From: Pseudomonas viridiflava
GTDB lineage: Bacteria; Pseudomonadota; Gammaproteobacteria; Pseudomonadales; Pseudomonadaceae
Reading direction: 5' to 3'
DNA: 47,211 bases
Assembly: GCF_001642795.1 (NCBI RefSeq)
Contig: NZ_LKEH01000019.1
Location: forward strand, 109,341 to 156,551
The translations under genes were made by a program, and so were the position numbers. Within the stretch, counting starts at the first letter, position 1, and every line of letters begins with the position of its first letter. The notes beneath the pieces are model-generated. The model saw only the letters and a list, made by a program, of their open reading frames with translations, searched no databases and was not told where the DNA came from. This document shows positions 18,911 to 27,941 of the stretch, in pieces.

Positions 18911-19153
18911 TCAAGCACCGCGGTCCTTGAAGGACTGACGCGGGCGAGTGCGGATCGGGTCCAGTATCTCGCTGAGGCCGTTGTGATCGATCTCCTGCAT
19001 CAGGGCCAGCAGGCCACCCAGTTCACCCTTCGGAAAGCCCTCACGGGCGAACCAGTTCAGGTAATGGCCGGGCAGGTCGGCGATCAGCCGTCCCTTGTAC
19101 TTGCCAAATGGCATTTCCTGGGTGACCAGCAGCTTGAGTTTTTCAGGATTCAC
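18911..19153 (-). CDS. DUF3820 family protein
   Basis: An 80-residue cytoplasmic protein of the DUF3820 family, described in databases as a putative quorum-sensing-regulated virulence factor. The signature MPFGKYKGRLIADLPGHYLNWFAREGFPKGELG occupies residues 13-45 and is nearly the whole conserved core. I choose the GTG at 19153 because AGAAGG lies 8 nt upstream and homologs begin at this NPEKL segment; an ATG at 19207 would add 18 residues without family support. Similar FGKYKG segments occur in exonuclease-associated domains, but the biochemical role is unknown. It is a single gene, convergent with the repeat cluster. Confidence 0.82.
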   Translation of the reverse strand: MNPEKLKLLVTQEMPFGKYKGRLIADLPGHYLNWFAREGFPKGELGGLLALMQEIDHNGLSEILDPIRTRPRQSFKDRGA

Positions 19154-19302
19154 GGACGGGACCTTCTGTCGTTTCGCTTGAACCAACACGATACGTGCAT
19201 TCTGCATGCAGGCAAGGTGCGGTTCATGCAGAAATCACGATAATCATTTTGTGAAAATTTCGTAAGATATTGATTTTAAACGAATAAAATTTTTAAAAAA
19301 GC

Positions 19303-19318
19303 TGGCATGACGACTGCA
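19303..19318 (+). promoter_or_regulatory. Candidate sigma-54 promoter
   Basis: TGGCATGACGACTGCA has the invariant GG-N10-GC layout and matches TGGCACG-N4-TTGCA at all but two positions. It lies 54-69 bp upstream of the PA2169-like gene start. The 60 bp upstream is markedly AT-rich, as expected for an IHF-bent sigma-54 promoter. No activator site was identified. Confidence 0.55.
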
Positions 19319-19371
19319 ATATTCAAGGCAGAAGCAACTTTCGTATCAACCTGCCATTAGGAAATTATCAA

Positions 19372-19842
19372 ATGACTGATATCAACAAAGAAACGATCTC
19401 TATCCTCAATGACCTGATCGAAAACAGCATTGACGGCGAAGAAGGTTTCAAGACCAGTGCAGAGAATGCGAAAAGCCCACAGGTGAAATCCTTCCTTGCA
19501 CGTCGTTCGACTGAAGTCGGCGCTGCAGTGCGAGAGCTTCAGCAGCACGTACAACAACTGGGCGGCAAGCCAGAAGATTCGTCCAGCGTATCGGCCGACC
19601 TGCACCAGGCATGGGTCAAGCTGAAAACTGCATTCACCAGCAGCGATGACAAGGCTGTGCTGGAAGAAGTAGAGCGTGGCGAAGATGTCGCCAAAAAAGC
19701 TTACAGCAAGGCTCTGGAGAAATCCCGCGAGAAGGGCGTTTCCCCGGCAGTGATCGCTGTTATCGAAAAGCAATATCAGGGCGTTCTGAAGAACCACGAC
19801 GAAGTCAAAGCACTTCGTGATGCAGCCCGCGCCGCCTCGTAA
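19372..19842 (+). CDS. PA2169-family four-helix-bundle protein (DUF2383)
   Basis: A 156-residue, mostly alpha-helical, soluble protein of the PA2169/DUF2383 type. It opens with the family segment KETISILNDLIENSIDGEEGFKTSAE, and Glu/His-rich helices (SFLARRSTEVGAAVRELQ; AVIAVIEKQYQGVLKNHDEVKALRD) follow. The fold is ferritin-like, but I cannot confirm a complete metal site. TTAGGAAA precedes the ATG. It is a single-gene unit with its own likely sigma-54 promoter and a strong terminator. Homologs are often stress-linked. No reaction is assigned. Confidence 0.85.
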   Translation: MTDINKETISILNDLIENSIDGEEGFKTSAENAKSPQVKSFLARRSTEVGAAVRELQQHVQQLGGKPEDSSSVSADLHQAWVKLKTAFTSSDDKAVLEEVERGEDVAKKAYSKALEKSREKGVSPAVIAVIEKQYQGVLKNHDEVKALRDAARAAS

Positions 19843-19867
19843 TCCGGTAGCTCAGCGGTACTAAGAA

Positions 19868-19893
19868 AACGCCAGCCAGTCTGGCGTTTTTTT
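19868..19893 (+). terminator. Rho-independent terminator after the PA2169-like gene
   Basis: The stem AACGCCAG/CTGGCGTT with loop CCAGT (19868-19888) is followed by a continuous T-run. It lies 25 bp after the stop codon and faces the convergent diguanylate cyclase gene, for which it may also serve. Confidence 0.92.
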
Positions 19894-19907
19894 ATGCCTC
19901 CAATCCG

Positions 19908-21434
19908 TCAGGCCAGACCCGCAATACTTGCCGCAGCCACCCGCAACTCGACCCGGTTACGGCCATTGTTCTTGGCCTGATAGAGCGCCTTGTCGGCAAT
20001 GCCGAAGAACGCCGCCAGCTTGTCACCTGAATGAACCATCTGCGACGCAACGCCAATGCTGACCGTGATTGGCTGTTCATCGCCGGGGAAGGGCGGCATG
20101 GATTCGATGGCCTTGCGTACGTTTTCAGCGAGTATCAGCGCGCCGTTGCTGTCGGTTTCCGGCAGCACCACGACAAACTCTTCGCCCCCGTAGCGGGCCG
20201 CCATATCACCCGGGCGCCTTATGTTATCTGCAATGGTCTGAGCCACCTTGCGCAGCGCCTGATCGCCGCCCTGGTGCCCATGGCGCTCGTTGAATGCCTT
20301 GAAGTGATCAACGTCGATCATCAGCATCGACAGCGGCTTGCCCGAGCGGTGTGCACGCGACCATTCGGTTTCCATCGCAGCGTCGAGCTGGCGTCGATTA
20401 TCCAGCCCGGTAAGGCCATCGGTCGCCGCCAGGCAGGCCAGTTGGTCTTCGGCTCGCTGGCGTCTGCGTAATTCGCGGCACAGCAGGCCTGTCAGCCACA
20501 GTATCCCCAGACACAGCACACTGGTGGCCGAGCCGACCAGCCAGGCATTGCGCCGCCAGACTGCGTACACCTCTGCTTCGGACTGGCCGACCACGACAAT
20601 CAAGGGCAGATTGCCGACCCTCGAAAAGGTGTAGAACCGCTGTGCATTCAACTGGGTCGACCAGGCAGAAAAGCTGCCTTCGCCCTCCTTGAGCATGCGC
20701 TGGAAGTTGGCAGTCTGGCTGAAGTCCTTGCCGATCAATTCCTGCCCGTCCCTGTCGGGGTGGCGAACAATCAAAATACCTTTGGTATTGATCAGGTTAA
20801 TACTGCTGTCATTACCCAGCTTCTGACTCATGAACAACTGTTTGAAATACACCAGACGCATGGCAGCACTGGCAATACCCATGAACTCGCCATGGGGTCC
20901 TGACATTCTTCGGCTGAAACCGATGCACCAATCCTTGTAACCCCAGCGGGTCTTGTAAGGCGGACTGACGTGCAACTCCAGTGACGGGTCGGTGGCATGT
21001 TCCTTGAAATAGGAACGGTCCGAAAAGTTATCGTCGCGCGGTATGACCGATAACGAGTCTGCCAATATCTCTCCCCGATTGTCGAGCAGGACCAAATCAC
21101 CTTTGTAGGGCGCGGCAGTGGAACGATCAAACAGTACCAACTGACGCAATTCCGGTGAGAGACTCATCAGGTCATGGCGTTGCCAGGCCTTTATCATGCC
21201 TTGCAGGGAAGAGTCATAGAGTTCGGCGTTGCGCATCACGTCAGCGTCGATCAACTGCACCATATTGGAGGCGGTACGTGCAGCGGAGAGCGCGGTATCA
21301 CTGCGTTCGCGCACCAACAGTGACGCCACGATGGTCAGAATCGAGAGGACCGACAGCGAGCTGCCGAAAATGAGCATGAGCTCTGACCGGGACCACTTGT
21401 AAGACGCGGCTTGTGTGGATGCAGACAACGGCAT
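19908..21434 (-). CDS. Diguanylate cyclase with periplasmic Cache sensor domain
   Basis: A 508-residue inner-membrane protein making cyclic di-GMP from GTP. A transmembrane helix (about 18-41) is followed by a double-Cache-like periplasmic domain to about 290, with the GEILADS and GWGYKDWCIGFSRR-type strands of that fold. A second helix (about 298-320) and a GGDEF domain (about 335-500) follow. The active-site motif is GGEEF at 416-420, and the inhibitory RxxD site (RPGD, 407-410) lies five residues upstream, so the enzyme should be active and product-inhibited. No EAL domain is present. It lies between the PA2169-like gene and the RND operon, with no obvious partner, and its ligand is unknown. 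Confidence 0.93.
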   Translation of the reverse strand: MPLSASTQAASYKWSRSELMLIFGSSLSVLSILTIVASLLVRERSDTALSAARTASNMVQLIDADVMRNAELYDSSLQGMIKAWQRHDLMSLSPELRQLVLFDRSTAAPYKGDLVLLDNRGEILADSLSVIPRDDNFSDRSYFKEHATDPSLELHVSPPYKTRWGYKDWCIGFSRRMSGPHGEFMGIASAAMRLVYFKQLFMSQKLGNDSSINLINTKGILIVRHPDRDGQELIGKDFSQTANFQRMLKEGEGSFSAWSTQLNAQRFYTFSRVGNLPLIVVVGQSEAEVYAVWRRNAWLVGSATSVLCLGILWLTGLLCRELRRRQRAEDQLACLAATDGLTGLDNRRQLDAAMETEWSRAHRSGKPLSMLMIDVDHFKAFNERHGHQGGDQALRKVAQTIADNIRRPGDMAARYGGEEFVVVLPETDSNGALILAENVRKAIESMPPFPGDEQPITVSIGVASQMVHSGDKLAAFFGIADKALYQAKNNGRNRVELRVAAASIAGLA

Positions 21435-21634
21435 TGGTGGGTACTACCTGCAAACGAATGATTCTTGATAATCGATGTGGGTCATTAACTTTATTGGCAG
21501 TCTTGTAAAGGCCAGCATATATAGCACGCCTGTTGCAGCTCTAATAAGCGCGCCTGAAGAATAAAGACTGTTTTTTTAAACCATTCAAGACCGTCAAATA
21601 CCGAGCGTCAATATTAAGTTTGGCAAACGGATAA

Positions 21635-22999
21635 TCAGTGCGGAAGACGGATGCCGAATGTATTGATGCCCCGGTCGCTGTTCACGAACACCGAGCCGCC
21701 GTGCATCAGGGCGATGGCTTTGACAATGGCAAGTCCCAGACCGTGGTTGGCACCGCTGTTGCTGCGCGATGCATCGACCCGATAGAACCGTTCGAACAGC
21801 CGAGGAAGATGTTCTTCCGGGATCGGTGCGCCCGGATTGGCCACGCCGATGCTGACGTGATTCTCCAGCGCTTGAATGCTCACCTGAATGCGTTCACCAG
21901 CTTCGGTGTGCTGTACGGCATTGTGCAGCAGGTTGATCAGTGCCCGGCGCAGGTGGGCCTTTTCAATCGGCACGCTGGCGTCACCTTCGACCTGCACCTG
22001 AACCTGTGCGTCTTCGAGGATGAAATCCAGATAGTCCAGCGTAGTGGCGACTTCCCCGGCCAGTGATGCCCGAGTCAACTCCTGAACCCGGGTGCCCTGA
22101 TCGGCACTGGCCAGAAACAGCATGTCGTTGATGATCGAACGCAGGCGTTCGAGTTCTTCGAGGTTCGATTGCAGCACTTCGAAATAATGCTCAGCCGAGC
22201 GGCCTCGGGTCAGGGCGACCTGAGTCTGGCCGATCAGGTTGGTCAGCGGCGAGCGCAGTTCGTGGGCGACATCGGCGTTGAACGACTCCAGCCGCGAATA
22301 CGCCTGCTCGACGCGCTCAAGGGTTGAATTGAACGAAGCCACGAACTGCTCGAGCTCGGGCGGCAATGGCGACAGTTGCAGACGCCCTGACAGCCTTGGC
22401 GGCGCGAGTTTCTGCACTTCAAGAGACAGCGTTGCCAGCGGGCGCAAGCCAATGCGCGCAACCCAGTAGCCCAGCGCTGATGCCAACAGAATGCCCAGCG
22501 CAGCAAAGCTGACCAGCGCGATCAGCAGCGAGTGCTGCGCATGCCAGAACGTCTCGGTGTCGATGGCGGTGAGAAAACGCAGGGCAGGGCGTTGATCCCT
22601 CGGGGCGAATTCGCTGACCAGCACTTTGAACGCGAAGGGATGATCGTCCAGCCTGAGGTCGCGCATGCCCAGAGGCCCGCCGGCAAACCGGCGAATGGCC
22701 GCGTCGGGCTCGCCAAACTCGAAGCGCGGATCATCGCTGACGACCCAGAACCGCAGACGCTTGTCCTCTTCACTCAGCAGGTTGAGCTTGGTCCTGATCT
22801 TGGCCCAGTGTTCCTGCGTGCCGTAACGATTGACCGCCGACTCCAGCACGCTGTAGCGCGCATCCACTTCAGCGCGGGGCAGCAGGTCCAGACTCCTGTC
22901 GACCTGCAGGTACAGCGCCCAGCCGATCAACAGGAAAACGCCCAGCGCCACGAGCGCAAAAAGACCGCCCAACCGCAGGGCAATCGAGTCAATCCGCAC
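21635..22999 (-). CDS. CusS/CopS-type sensor histidine kinase
   Basis: A 454-residue inner-membrane kinase. Transmembrane helices lie near 9-30 and 168-190 with a periplasmic domain between. A HAMP segment, the H-box SFNADVAHELRSPLTNL (His246), an N-box (LINLLHNAVQHT) and G-boxes (GVANPGAPIP, NHGLGLAIVKA) follow. The architecture and H-box match the heavy-metal sensor kinase family. The GTG at 22999 overlaps the regulator stop by 11 bp; the longer upstream frame is only the antisense-like continuation inside the regulator gene. It is the last gene of the pump operon. The signal is unknown, and metal sensing is only a family-level expectation. Confidence 0.88.
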   Translation of the reverse strand: MRIDSIALRLGGLFALVALGVFLLIGWALYLQVDRSLDLLPRAEVDARYSVLESAVNRYGTQEHWAKIRTKLNLLSEEDKRLRFWVVSDDPRFEFGEPDAAIRRFAGGPLGMRDLRLDDHPFAFKVLVSEFAPRDQRPALRFLTAIDTETFWHAQHSLLIALVSFAALGILLASALGYWVARIGLRPLATLSLEVQKLAPPRLSGRLQLSPLPPELEQFVASFNSTLERVEQAYSRLESFNADVAHELRSPLTNLIGQTQVALTRGRSAEHYFEVLQSNLEELERLRSIINDMLFLASADQGTRVQELTRASLAGEVATTLDYLDFILEDAQVQVQVEGDASVPIEKAHLRRALINLLHNAVQHTEAGERIQVSIQALENHVSIGVANPGAPIPEEHLPRLFERFYRVDASRSNSGANHGLGLAIVKAIALMHGGSVFVNSDRGINTFGIRLPH

Positions 23000-23666
23000 T
23001 GCGGCTCTCCAGCACGTAGCCCATGCCGCGGATGGTGTGCAGCAACTTCTGCTCATGCGGGCCGTCAAGCTTGGCGCGCAGGCGTTTGATTGCCACCTCG
23101 ACGACGTTGGTGTCGCTGTCGAAATTGATGTCCCAGACCAATTCGGCAATGGCGGTCTTGGACAGGATGTCCCCTTGACGTCGGGCCAGCACGCTCAGCA
23201 GGGAGAACTCCTTGGCGGTCAGTTCCAGGCGCGCTCCGGCACGGGTCGCCTTGCGACTGATCAGGTCGATCCACAGGTCGGCGATGCTGATCTGCACCGG
23301 TTCATGACCTCCGCTGCGCCGGGTGAGCGCTTGCAGGCGCGCCACCAGTTCAAGAAACGAGAACGGCTTGCCCAGATAGTCGTCGGCGCCTTCACGCAGC
23401 CCGCGAATTCGATCATCGACCTGCTCGCGCGCAGTGAGCATGATCACCGGTGTCTGCTTGCGAGCCCGCAACGCCCGTAATACGCCGAACCCGTCCAGCC
23501 CCGGCAGCATGACGTCGAGCACCATGACGGCGTAATCGTTTTCCAGCCCAAGGTGCAGCCCTTCGATGCCGTCTCGGGCGACATCCACGGCATAGCCCTG
23601 CTCGGTCAGGCCCCGACGCAGGTAGTCTGCGGTTTTTTCTTCGTCTTCGATGATCAGCACGCGCAT
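22989..23666 (-). CDS. CusR/CopR-type response regulator
   Basis: A 225-residue OmpR-family regulator. The receiver domain has the acidic pair ED (7-8), phosphoacceptor Asp51 (VLDVMLPGLDGF), the Thr switch in MLTARE, and Lys in LGKPFSFLEL. A winged helix from about residue 125 contains the SKTAIAELVWDINFDSDTNVVEV recognition region that is characteristic of heavy-metal response regulators. It lies 10 bp after the RND gene and overlaps its kinase, so it probably autoregulates the whole pump operon. No operator was identified in the divergent gap upstream of the fusion-protein gene. Confidence 0.9.
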   Translation of the reverse strand: MRVLIIEDEEKTADYLRRGLTEQGYAVDVARDGIEGLHLGLENDYAVMVLDVMLPGLDGFGVLRALRARKQTPVIMLTAREQVDDRIRGLREGADDYLGKPFSFLELVARLQALTRRSGGHEPVQISIADLWIDLISRKATRAGARLELTAKEFSLLSVLARRQGDILSKTAIAELVWDINFDSDTNVVEVAIKRLRAKLDGPHEQKLLHTIRGMGYVLESRSAD

Positions 23667-23676
23667 GAAGCGACTC

Positions 23677-26600
23677 TCACTCGTGAATGGCCAGTGCGGG
23701 CGCGGGCGCAGGATGACGCCGGTGGAACAGCCGCTCCAGTTGCAGGTAAATGACCGGGGTGGTGAACAGCGTCAACAGCTGGCTCACCAGCAGACCGCCC
23801 ACCACGGCGATACCCAGAGGCTGGCGCAGCTCCGCACCGACGCCGAAGCCGAGCATCAGCGGCAGCGCGCCGAGCAATGCCGCCAGAGTCGTCATGATGA
23901 TAGGCCGGAAGCGCGTCATGCAGGCCTCGTAAATCGCTTCCTGTGGCGTCAGCCCTTGCTCGCGCTGCGCCTGCAGGGCGAAATCCACCAGCAGAATACC
24001 GTTCTTCTTGACGATGCCGATCAGCAGCACCACGCCGATCAGCGCCATGATCGAGAAATCCTGCCCCATCATCCACAGCAACAGAAGCGCGCCGATGCCT
24101 GCCGACGGCAGCGTCGAAATGATGGTCAGCGGGTGCACGAAGCTTTCGTACAGCACACCCAGAATGATGTAAACCGCCACCAGTGCCGCGAGGATCAGCC
24201 ATGGCTGGTTGGCCAGCGAGCTTTGGAACGCCTGCGCCGCACCCTGGAAGCTGCCGATGATCGACGCCGGCATGCCGATCTCGGCCTTGGCCTCGTCCAG
24301 CATGCGCACGGCATCGCCGAGTGCGACCCCGGAGGCGAGGTTGAAGGACAGGTTGGCGGCCGGGAACATGCCGTCGTGGCTGATCGACAAAGGCCCCATT
24401 TGCGGCGCGCCGACCTTGGCCAGTGCCGAGAGCGGCACCATTTCGTTGGTCAGCGGCGAGCGCAGGTAGAAGTACGCCAGACTCTCCGCCTTGCCACGTT
24501 GCCGGGCATCGAGTTCGAGGATCACTTTGTATTGATTGACCTCCGTCTGATATTCGCTGATCTGCCGCTGGCCGAACGCGTCGTAGAGCGCCTGATCCAC
24601 GTCTGCGGTGGTCAGCCCGAAACGTGCTGCTGCGCTGCGATCGATGTCGATGTGCGTCACGCTGCCGCCCAGTTGCAGGTCGTTGGACAGGTCGCGGAAC
24701 GCGGGGTTTTCTCGCAGCTTTTCGGTCAGGCGCTGGGTCCAGGTATTGAGCAGCGGCCCGTCGTTGCTTTTGAGCACGTACTGATACTGGCTGCGGCTCG
24801 GGCCGGAACTGAGGTTGATGTCCTGTCCGGCACGCAGGTACAGGACGATGCCCGGCACCTTGGCCAGCTTGGGACGCAGGCGATCAATGAACTCGCTGAC
24901 CGACACATCGCGCTCCGAGCGGGGCTTGAGCGAGATCCAGAAACGCCCGTTGGCGATGGTCTGGTTGCTGCCTGACACGCCGACCGAGTGGGAAAACGCC
25001 AGGACCGCAGGATCGGCACCGACAATCTTCGCCAGCGCGAGGTGTTTTTCCACCATGTCCGGGTAGGAAATGTCGGCCGCCGCCTCGGTGGTGCCCAGCG
25101 CGAAGGCGGTGTCCTGTACCGGAAAGAAGCCCTTGGGAATGACGATGTAGCCGACCACGGCCAGGGCCAGTGTCAGGCCGAATATGCCCAGCATGATCCG
25201 CTGGTGCGCCAGAGCCTTGCGCAGGCCTCGCTCGTAAGTGGCGAGCAAGCGCTCGCCGAAGCCCGGTCGGGAATGCTTGGCGTGCGACGGGGCACGCATG
25301 AACAACGCAGCCAGTGTCGGCGCCAGGGTCAGCGAAACCACCACCGAAATCAGGATCGTCGCCGTGGCGGTCAGGGCGAACTCCTTGAACAGACGCCCGA
25401 CCACGCCGCCCATGAACAGCAGCGGAATGAACGCTGCGATCAACGAGAAGCTGATCGAGACCACCGTAAAGCCGATTTCGCCCGAGCCTTTGATCGCCGC
25501 TTCGCGCATGCCTTGTCCGGCTTCCAGATGCCGGTGGATGTTTTCCACCACCACAATGGCGTCGTCCACGACGAAGCCCACGGAGACCACAATTGCCACC
25601 AGCGTCAGGTTATTCAGGCTGAACCCCAGCAGGTACATCATCGCGAAACTGGCGATCAGCGACACCCCCAGCACGGCGCTGACGATCAGCGTCGCGGAGA
25701 GCTGACGCAGGAACAGCGCCATCACGGCAACCACCAGCAGCACAGCAATCAGCAGGGTCAGCTCCACTTCATGCAGCGAGGCGCGGATGGTGCGCGTCCG
25801 GTCGTTGAGCACCGACACATCGACAGCGGCGGGGAGCATTTCCTGCAGGCGCGGCAGTTCGCGCTGAATGCGGTCCACCGTGTCGACAATGTTGGCGCCG
25901 GGCTGGCGGAAGATGGCGATGTTCACGCCTTGCTGGTCGCCGGACCATGCCTTCACATAAGCGTTTTCCGAACCGTTGACCACCCGCGCCACATCACTCA
26001 GGTGCACCGGTGCGCCATCCTTGTACGACACGATCAGTTGCGCGTAGTCCTGCGGCTTGAACAGTTGGTCGTTGGAGGACAGGGTCGAAATGCTGTCCTT
26101 GCCGTACAGCGCGCCCTTGGCCAGGTTCAGGCTGGTCTGCTGCACGGCCTGGCGGATGTCGGCGAGGGTCAGGCCCAGAGCGGCGAGTTTCTCGGGCGCG
26201 GCCTGCACGCGGATTGCCGGGCGCTGCTGACCCGTGATGAACACCTGACCCACACCTTCGACCTGGCTGAGCTGTCGCGCCAGAATGGTTTCGGTCACGT
26301 CGCTCAGTTCGGTGCCCGGCATCAGGCTGGAGCTGACACTCAGGATCAGCACCGGGCTGTCGGCCGGGTTGACCTTGCGCCAGGTCGGCAGATTGGGCAT
26401 GTCGGCCGGCAGGCGGCCGGCGGCGGTATTGATCGCCGCCTGCACTTCCTGCGCGGCCGTGTCGATGCTCTTGTTCAGAGTGAATTGCAGCGTCAGGTTG
26501 GTTGACCCCAGCGCACTGCTGGACGTCATTTGCGTCATGCCCGGTATCGCACTGAACTGCACTTCAAGGGGCGTGGCGACCGACGAGGCCATGGTTTCAG

Positions 26601-26778
26601 GACTGGCACCGGGAAGCTGGGCGCTGACCTGGATCGTGGGGAATTCCGCTTCCGGCAGTGGCGCGACCGGCAGGCGCGGAAAGGCGATGACACCCAACAA
26701 CACCAGCGCAAAGGTCAACAGCAGAGTGGCGACCGGATGGTCGATGCACCATGCGGACACCGAACCCCGGCCTTTCAT
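23677..26778 (-). CDS. RND efflux pump inner-membrane transporter, HAE type
   Basis: A 1033-residue proton-driven RND transporter. Twelve membrane helices and two large periplasmic loops have standard lengths. The proton-relay pair is Asp405-Asp406 in VGFVVDDAIVVVENIHR, and the second-half GIVKKNGILLVDFAL segment carries the conserved lysine. This signature belongs to the hydrophobe/drug (HAE-1, MdtB/MdtC/MuxC-like) branch, not the metal (HME, CzcA/CusA) branch. It overlaps the fusion-protein gene by 4 bp. No outer-membrane channel gene is nearby, so it presumably uses a TolC/OprM-type protein encoded elsewhere. Substrates are unknown. Confidence 0.93.
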   Translation of the reverse strand: MKGRGSVSAWCIDHPVATLLLTFALVLLGVIAFPRLPVAPLPEAEFPTIQVSAQLPGASPETMASSVATPLEVQFSAIPGMTQMTSSSALGSTNLTLQFTLNKSIDTAAQEVQAAINTAAGRLPADMPNLPTWRKVNPADSPVLILSVSSSLMPGTELSDVTETILARQLSQVEGVGQVFITGQQRPAIRVQAAPEKLAALGLTLADIRQAVQQTSLNLAKGALYGKDSISTLSSNDQLFKPQDYAQLIVSYKDGAPVHLSDVARVVNGSENAYVKAWSGDQQGVNIAIFRQPGANIVDTVDRIQRELPRLQEMLPAAVDVSVLNDRTRTIRASLHEVELTLLIAVLLVVAVMALFLRQLSATLIVSAVLGVSLIASFAMMYLLGFSLNNLTLVAIVVSVGFVVDDAIVVVENIHRHLEAGQGMREAAIKGSGEIGFTVVSISFSLIAAFIPLLFMGGVVGRLFKEFALTATATILISVVVSLTLAPTLAALFMRAPSHAKHSRPGFGERLLATYERGLRKALAHQRIMLGIFGLTLALAVVGYIVIPKGFFPVQDTAFALGTTEAAADISYPDMVEKHLALAKIVGADPAVLAFSHSVGVSGSNQTIANGRFWISLKPRSERDVSVSEFIDRLRPKLAKVPGIVLYLRAGQDINLSSGPSRSQYQYVLKSNDGPLLNTWTQRLTEKLRENPAFRDLSNDLQLGGSVTHIDIDRSAAARFGLTTADVDQALYDAFGQRQISEYQTEVNQYKVILELDARQRGKAESLAYFYLRSPLTNEMVPLSALAKVGAPQMGPLSISHDGMFPAANLSFNLASGVALGDAVRMLDEAKAEIGMPASIIGSFQGAAQAFQSSLANQPWLILAALVAVYIILGVLYESFVHPLTIISTLPSAGIGALLLLWMMGQDFSIMALIGVVLLIGIVKKNGILLVDFALQAQREQGLTPQEAIYEACMTRFRPIIMTTLAALLGALPLMLGFGVGAELRQPLGIAVVGGLLVSQLLTLFTTPVIYLQLERLFHRRHPAPAPALAIHE

Positions 26779-27941
26779 TGCGCGCGCTCCACTTGTGCGG
26801 TGCGGTCTTCCTCTGCCGCGCCCTTCACCACTTCGATGGTGGTGCCGGGCTTGAGTCGGGACTGCCCGTCACTGACCAGTGTGTCTCCCGCCTGCGGGCC
26901 GCTGATCAGGGTTTGCTCACTGTCCTGGTACAGCACTTTCACGGGCACCACTTCGACCTTTTTATCCGCCGTGACCCGGTAGACGAAATGCTGGTCCATG
27001 CCGCGCTGTACGACTTGAGGCGCAACTTTCAGCGAATCGCGTTCGATGCCGGTCTGGATCTTCACCGTCACCAGTTGTCCCGGCCACAACCGCTCACCGG
27101 GGTTGTTGAACTGCGCCTTGGCGCGGATCGTCCCGGTGGTGGCCGACACCTGATTGTCGATCAGCGACAGCGTGCCTTCGCCCAGCAACAGGCCGTTGGC
27201 GGCGCTGTCACCCTGATAGGCCTTGACCACCGCGCTCGTGCGGTCGGCGATCAGCCCTTGCAGGGTGGGCAGCATCTGCTGCGGCAGTGAGAACTCCACG
27301 GAAATCGGATCGATCTGGGTGACGGAAAACAGGCCGGCTGCATCTGTCACCCGCATGAAGTTGCCTTCGTCGACATTGCGAATGCCGACCCGGCCGCTCA
27401 CCGGCGAGCGGATCTGTGTGTGAGAAAGCTGGACCTGCGCGGCATTGATGCTCGCTTCGTTACCCTGCGCTGTGGCGCTGAGCTGCCGGACCAGCGCCTG
27501 TTGCTGGTCGTAGGTCTGCTTCGAAATACCGTTGTCTTCAGTGAGCTGGCGATAGCGCTTGAGGTCCAGCTGGGCAACATCGAGTTGCGCCTTGCTCTGC
27601 GCCAGTTGCGCACGGGCCTGCTCCAGTGACGCGCGGATCGAGCGGTCGTCCAGCGTTGCCAGCAGCTCTCCGGCCTTGACCTGCTGGCCTTCCTTGACCA
27701 GCACTCTGGTCAGAATGCCGTCCACTTGCGGGCGAATCACGACGCTTTGCAGCGACAGCACTGAACCAATGCCGGTCACGAAACGCGGCACGTCTTCGAC
27801 CTCGACGGTCACGACTTTGACCGGAACGGCGGCTGGCGCGCTTTTGTGGGCCTTGGCAGGGCGCAGCTGGCTCCAGGCGACAACCGCTATCAGTACTGCA
27901 AGGATGACGACGGCTGTAACGGTCAGGGTCTGTTTACGCAT
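26775..27941 (-). CDS. RND efflux periplasmic adaptor (membrane fusion protein)
   Basis: A 388-residue adaptor of the MdtA/AcrA (HlyD) family. One N-terminal anchor helix (about 7-25) holds it in the inner membrane. The split lipoyl domain flanks an alpha-helical hairpin of about residues 100-165 (ASLEQARAQLAQSKAQLDVAQLDLKRYRQL and the returning helix), which contacts the outer-membrane channel. Beta-barrel and membrane-proximal domains follow. It is the first gene of the four-gene operon and overlaps the pump gene by 4 bp. The start at 27941 gives the expected signal anchor. Confidence 0.93.
   Translation of the reverse strand: MRKQTLTVTAVVILAVLIAVVAWSQLRPAKAHKSAPAAVPVKVVTVEVEDVPRFVTGIGSVLSLQSVVIRPQVDGILTRVLVKEGQQVKAGELLATLDDRSIRASLEQARAQLAQSKAQLDVAQLDLKRYRQLTEDNGISKQTYDQQQALVRQLSATAQGNEASINAAQVQLSHTQIRSPVSGRVGIRNVDEGNFMRVTDAAGLFSVTQIDPISVEFSLPQQMLPTLQGLIADRTSAVVKAYQGDSAANGLLLGEGTLSLIDNQVSATTGTIRAKAQFNNPGERLWPGQLVTVKIQTGIERDSLKVAPQVVQRGMDQHFVYRVTADKKVEVVPVKVLYQDSEQTLISGPQAGDTLVSDGQSRLKPGTTIEVVKGAAEEDRTAQVERAQ

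Noticed and set aside
23650..26505. Very long plus-strand open frames (441 and 505 codons) across the efflux pump gene
   Set aside because: They are antisense to a complete RND transporter, rich in His, Arg and Gln with no domain pattern. High-GC antisense frames of this kind also cover most other genes here.
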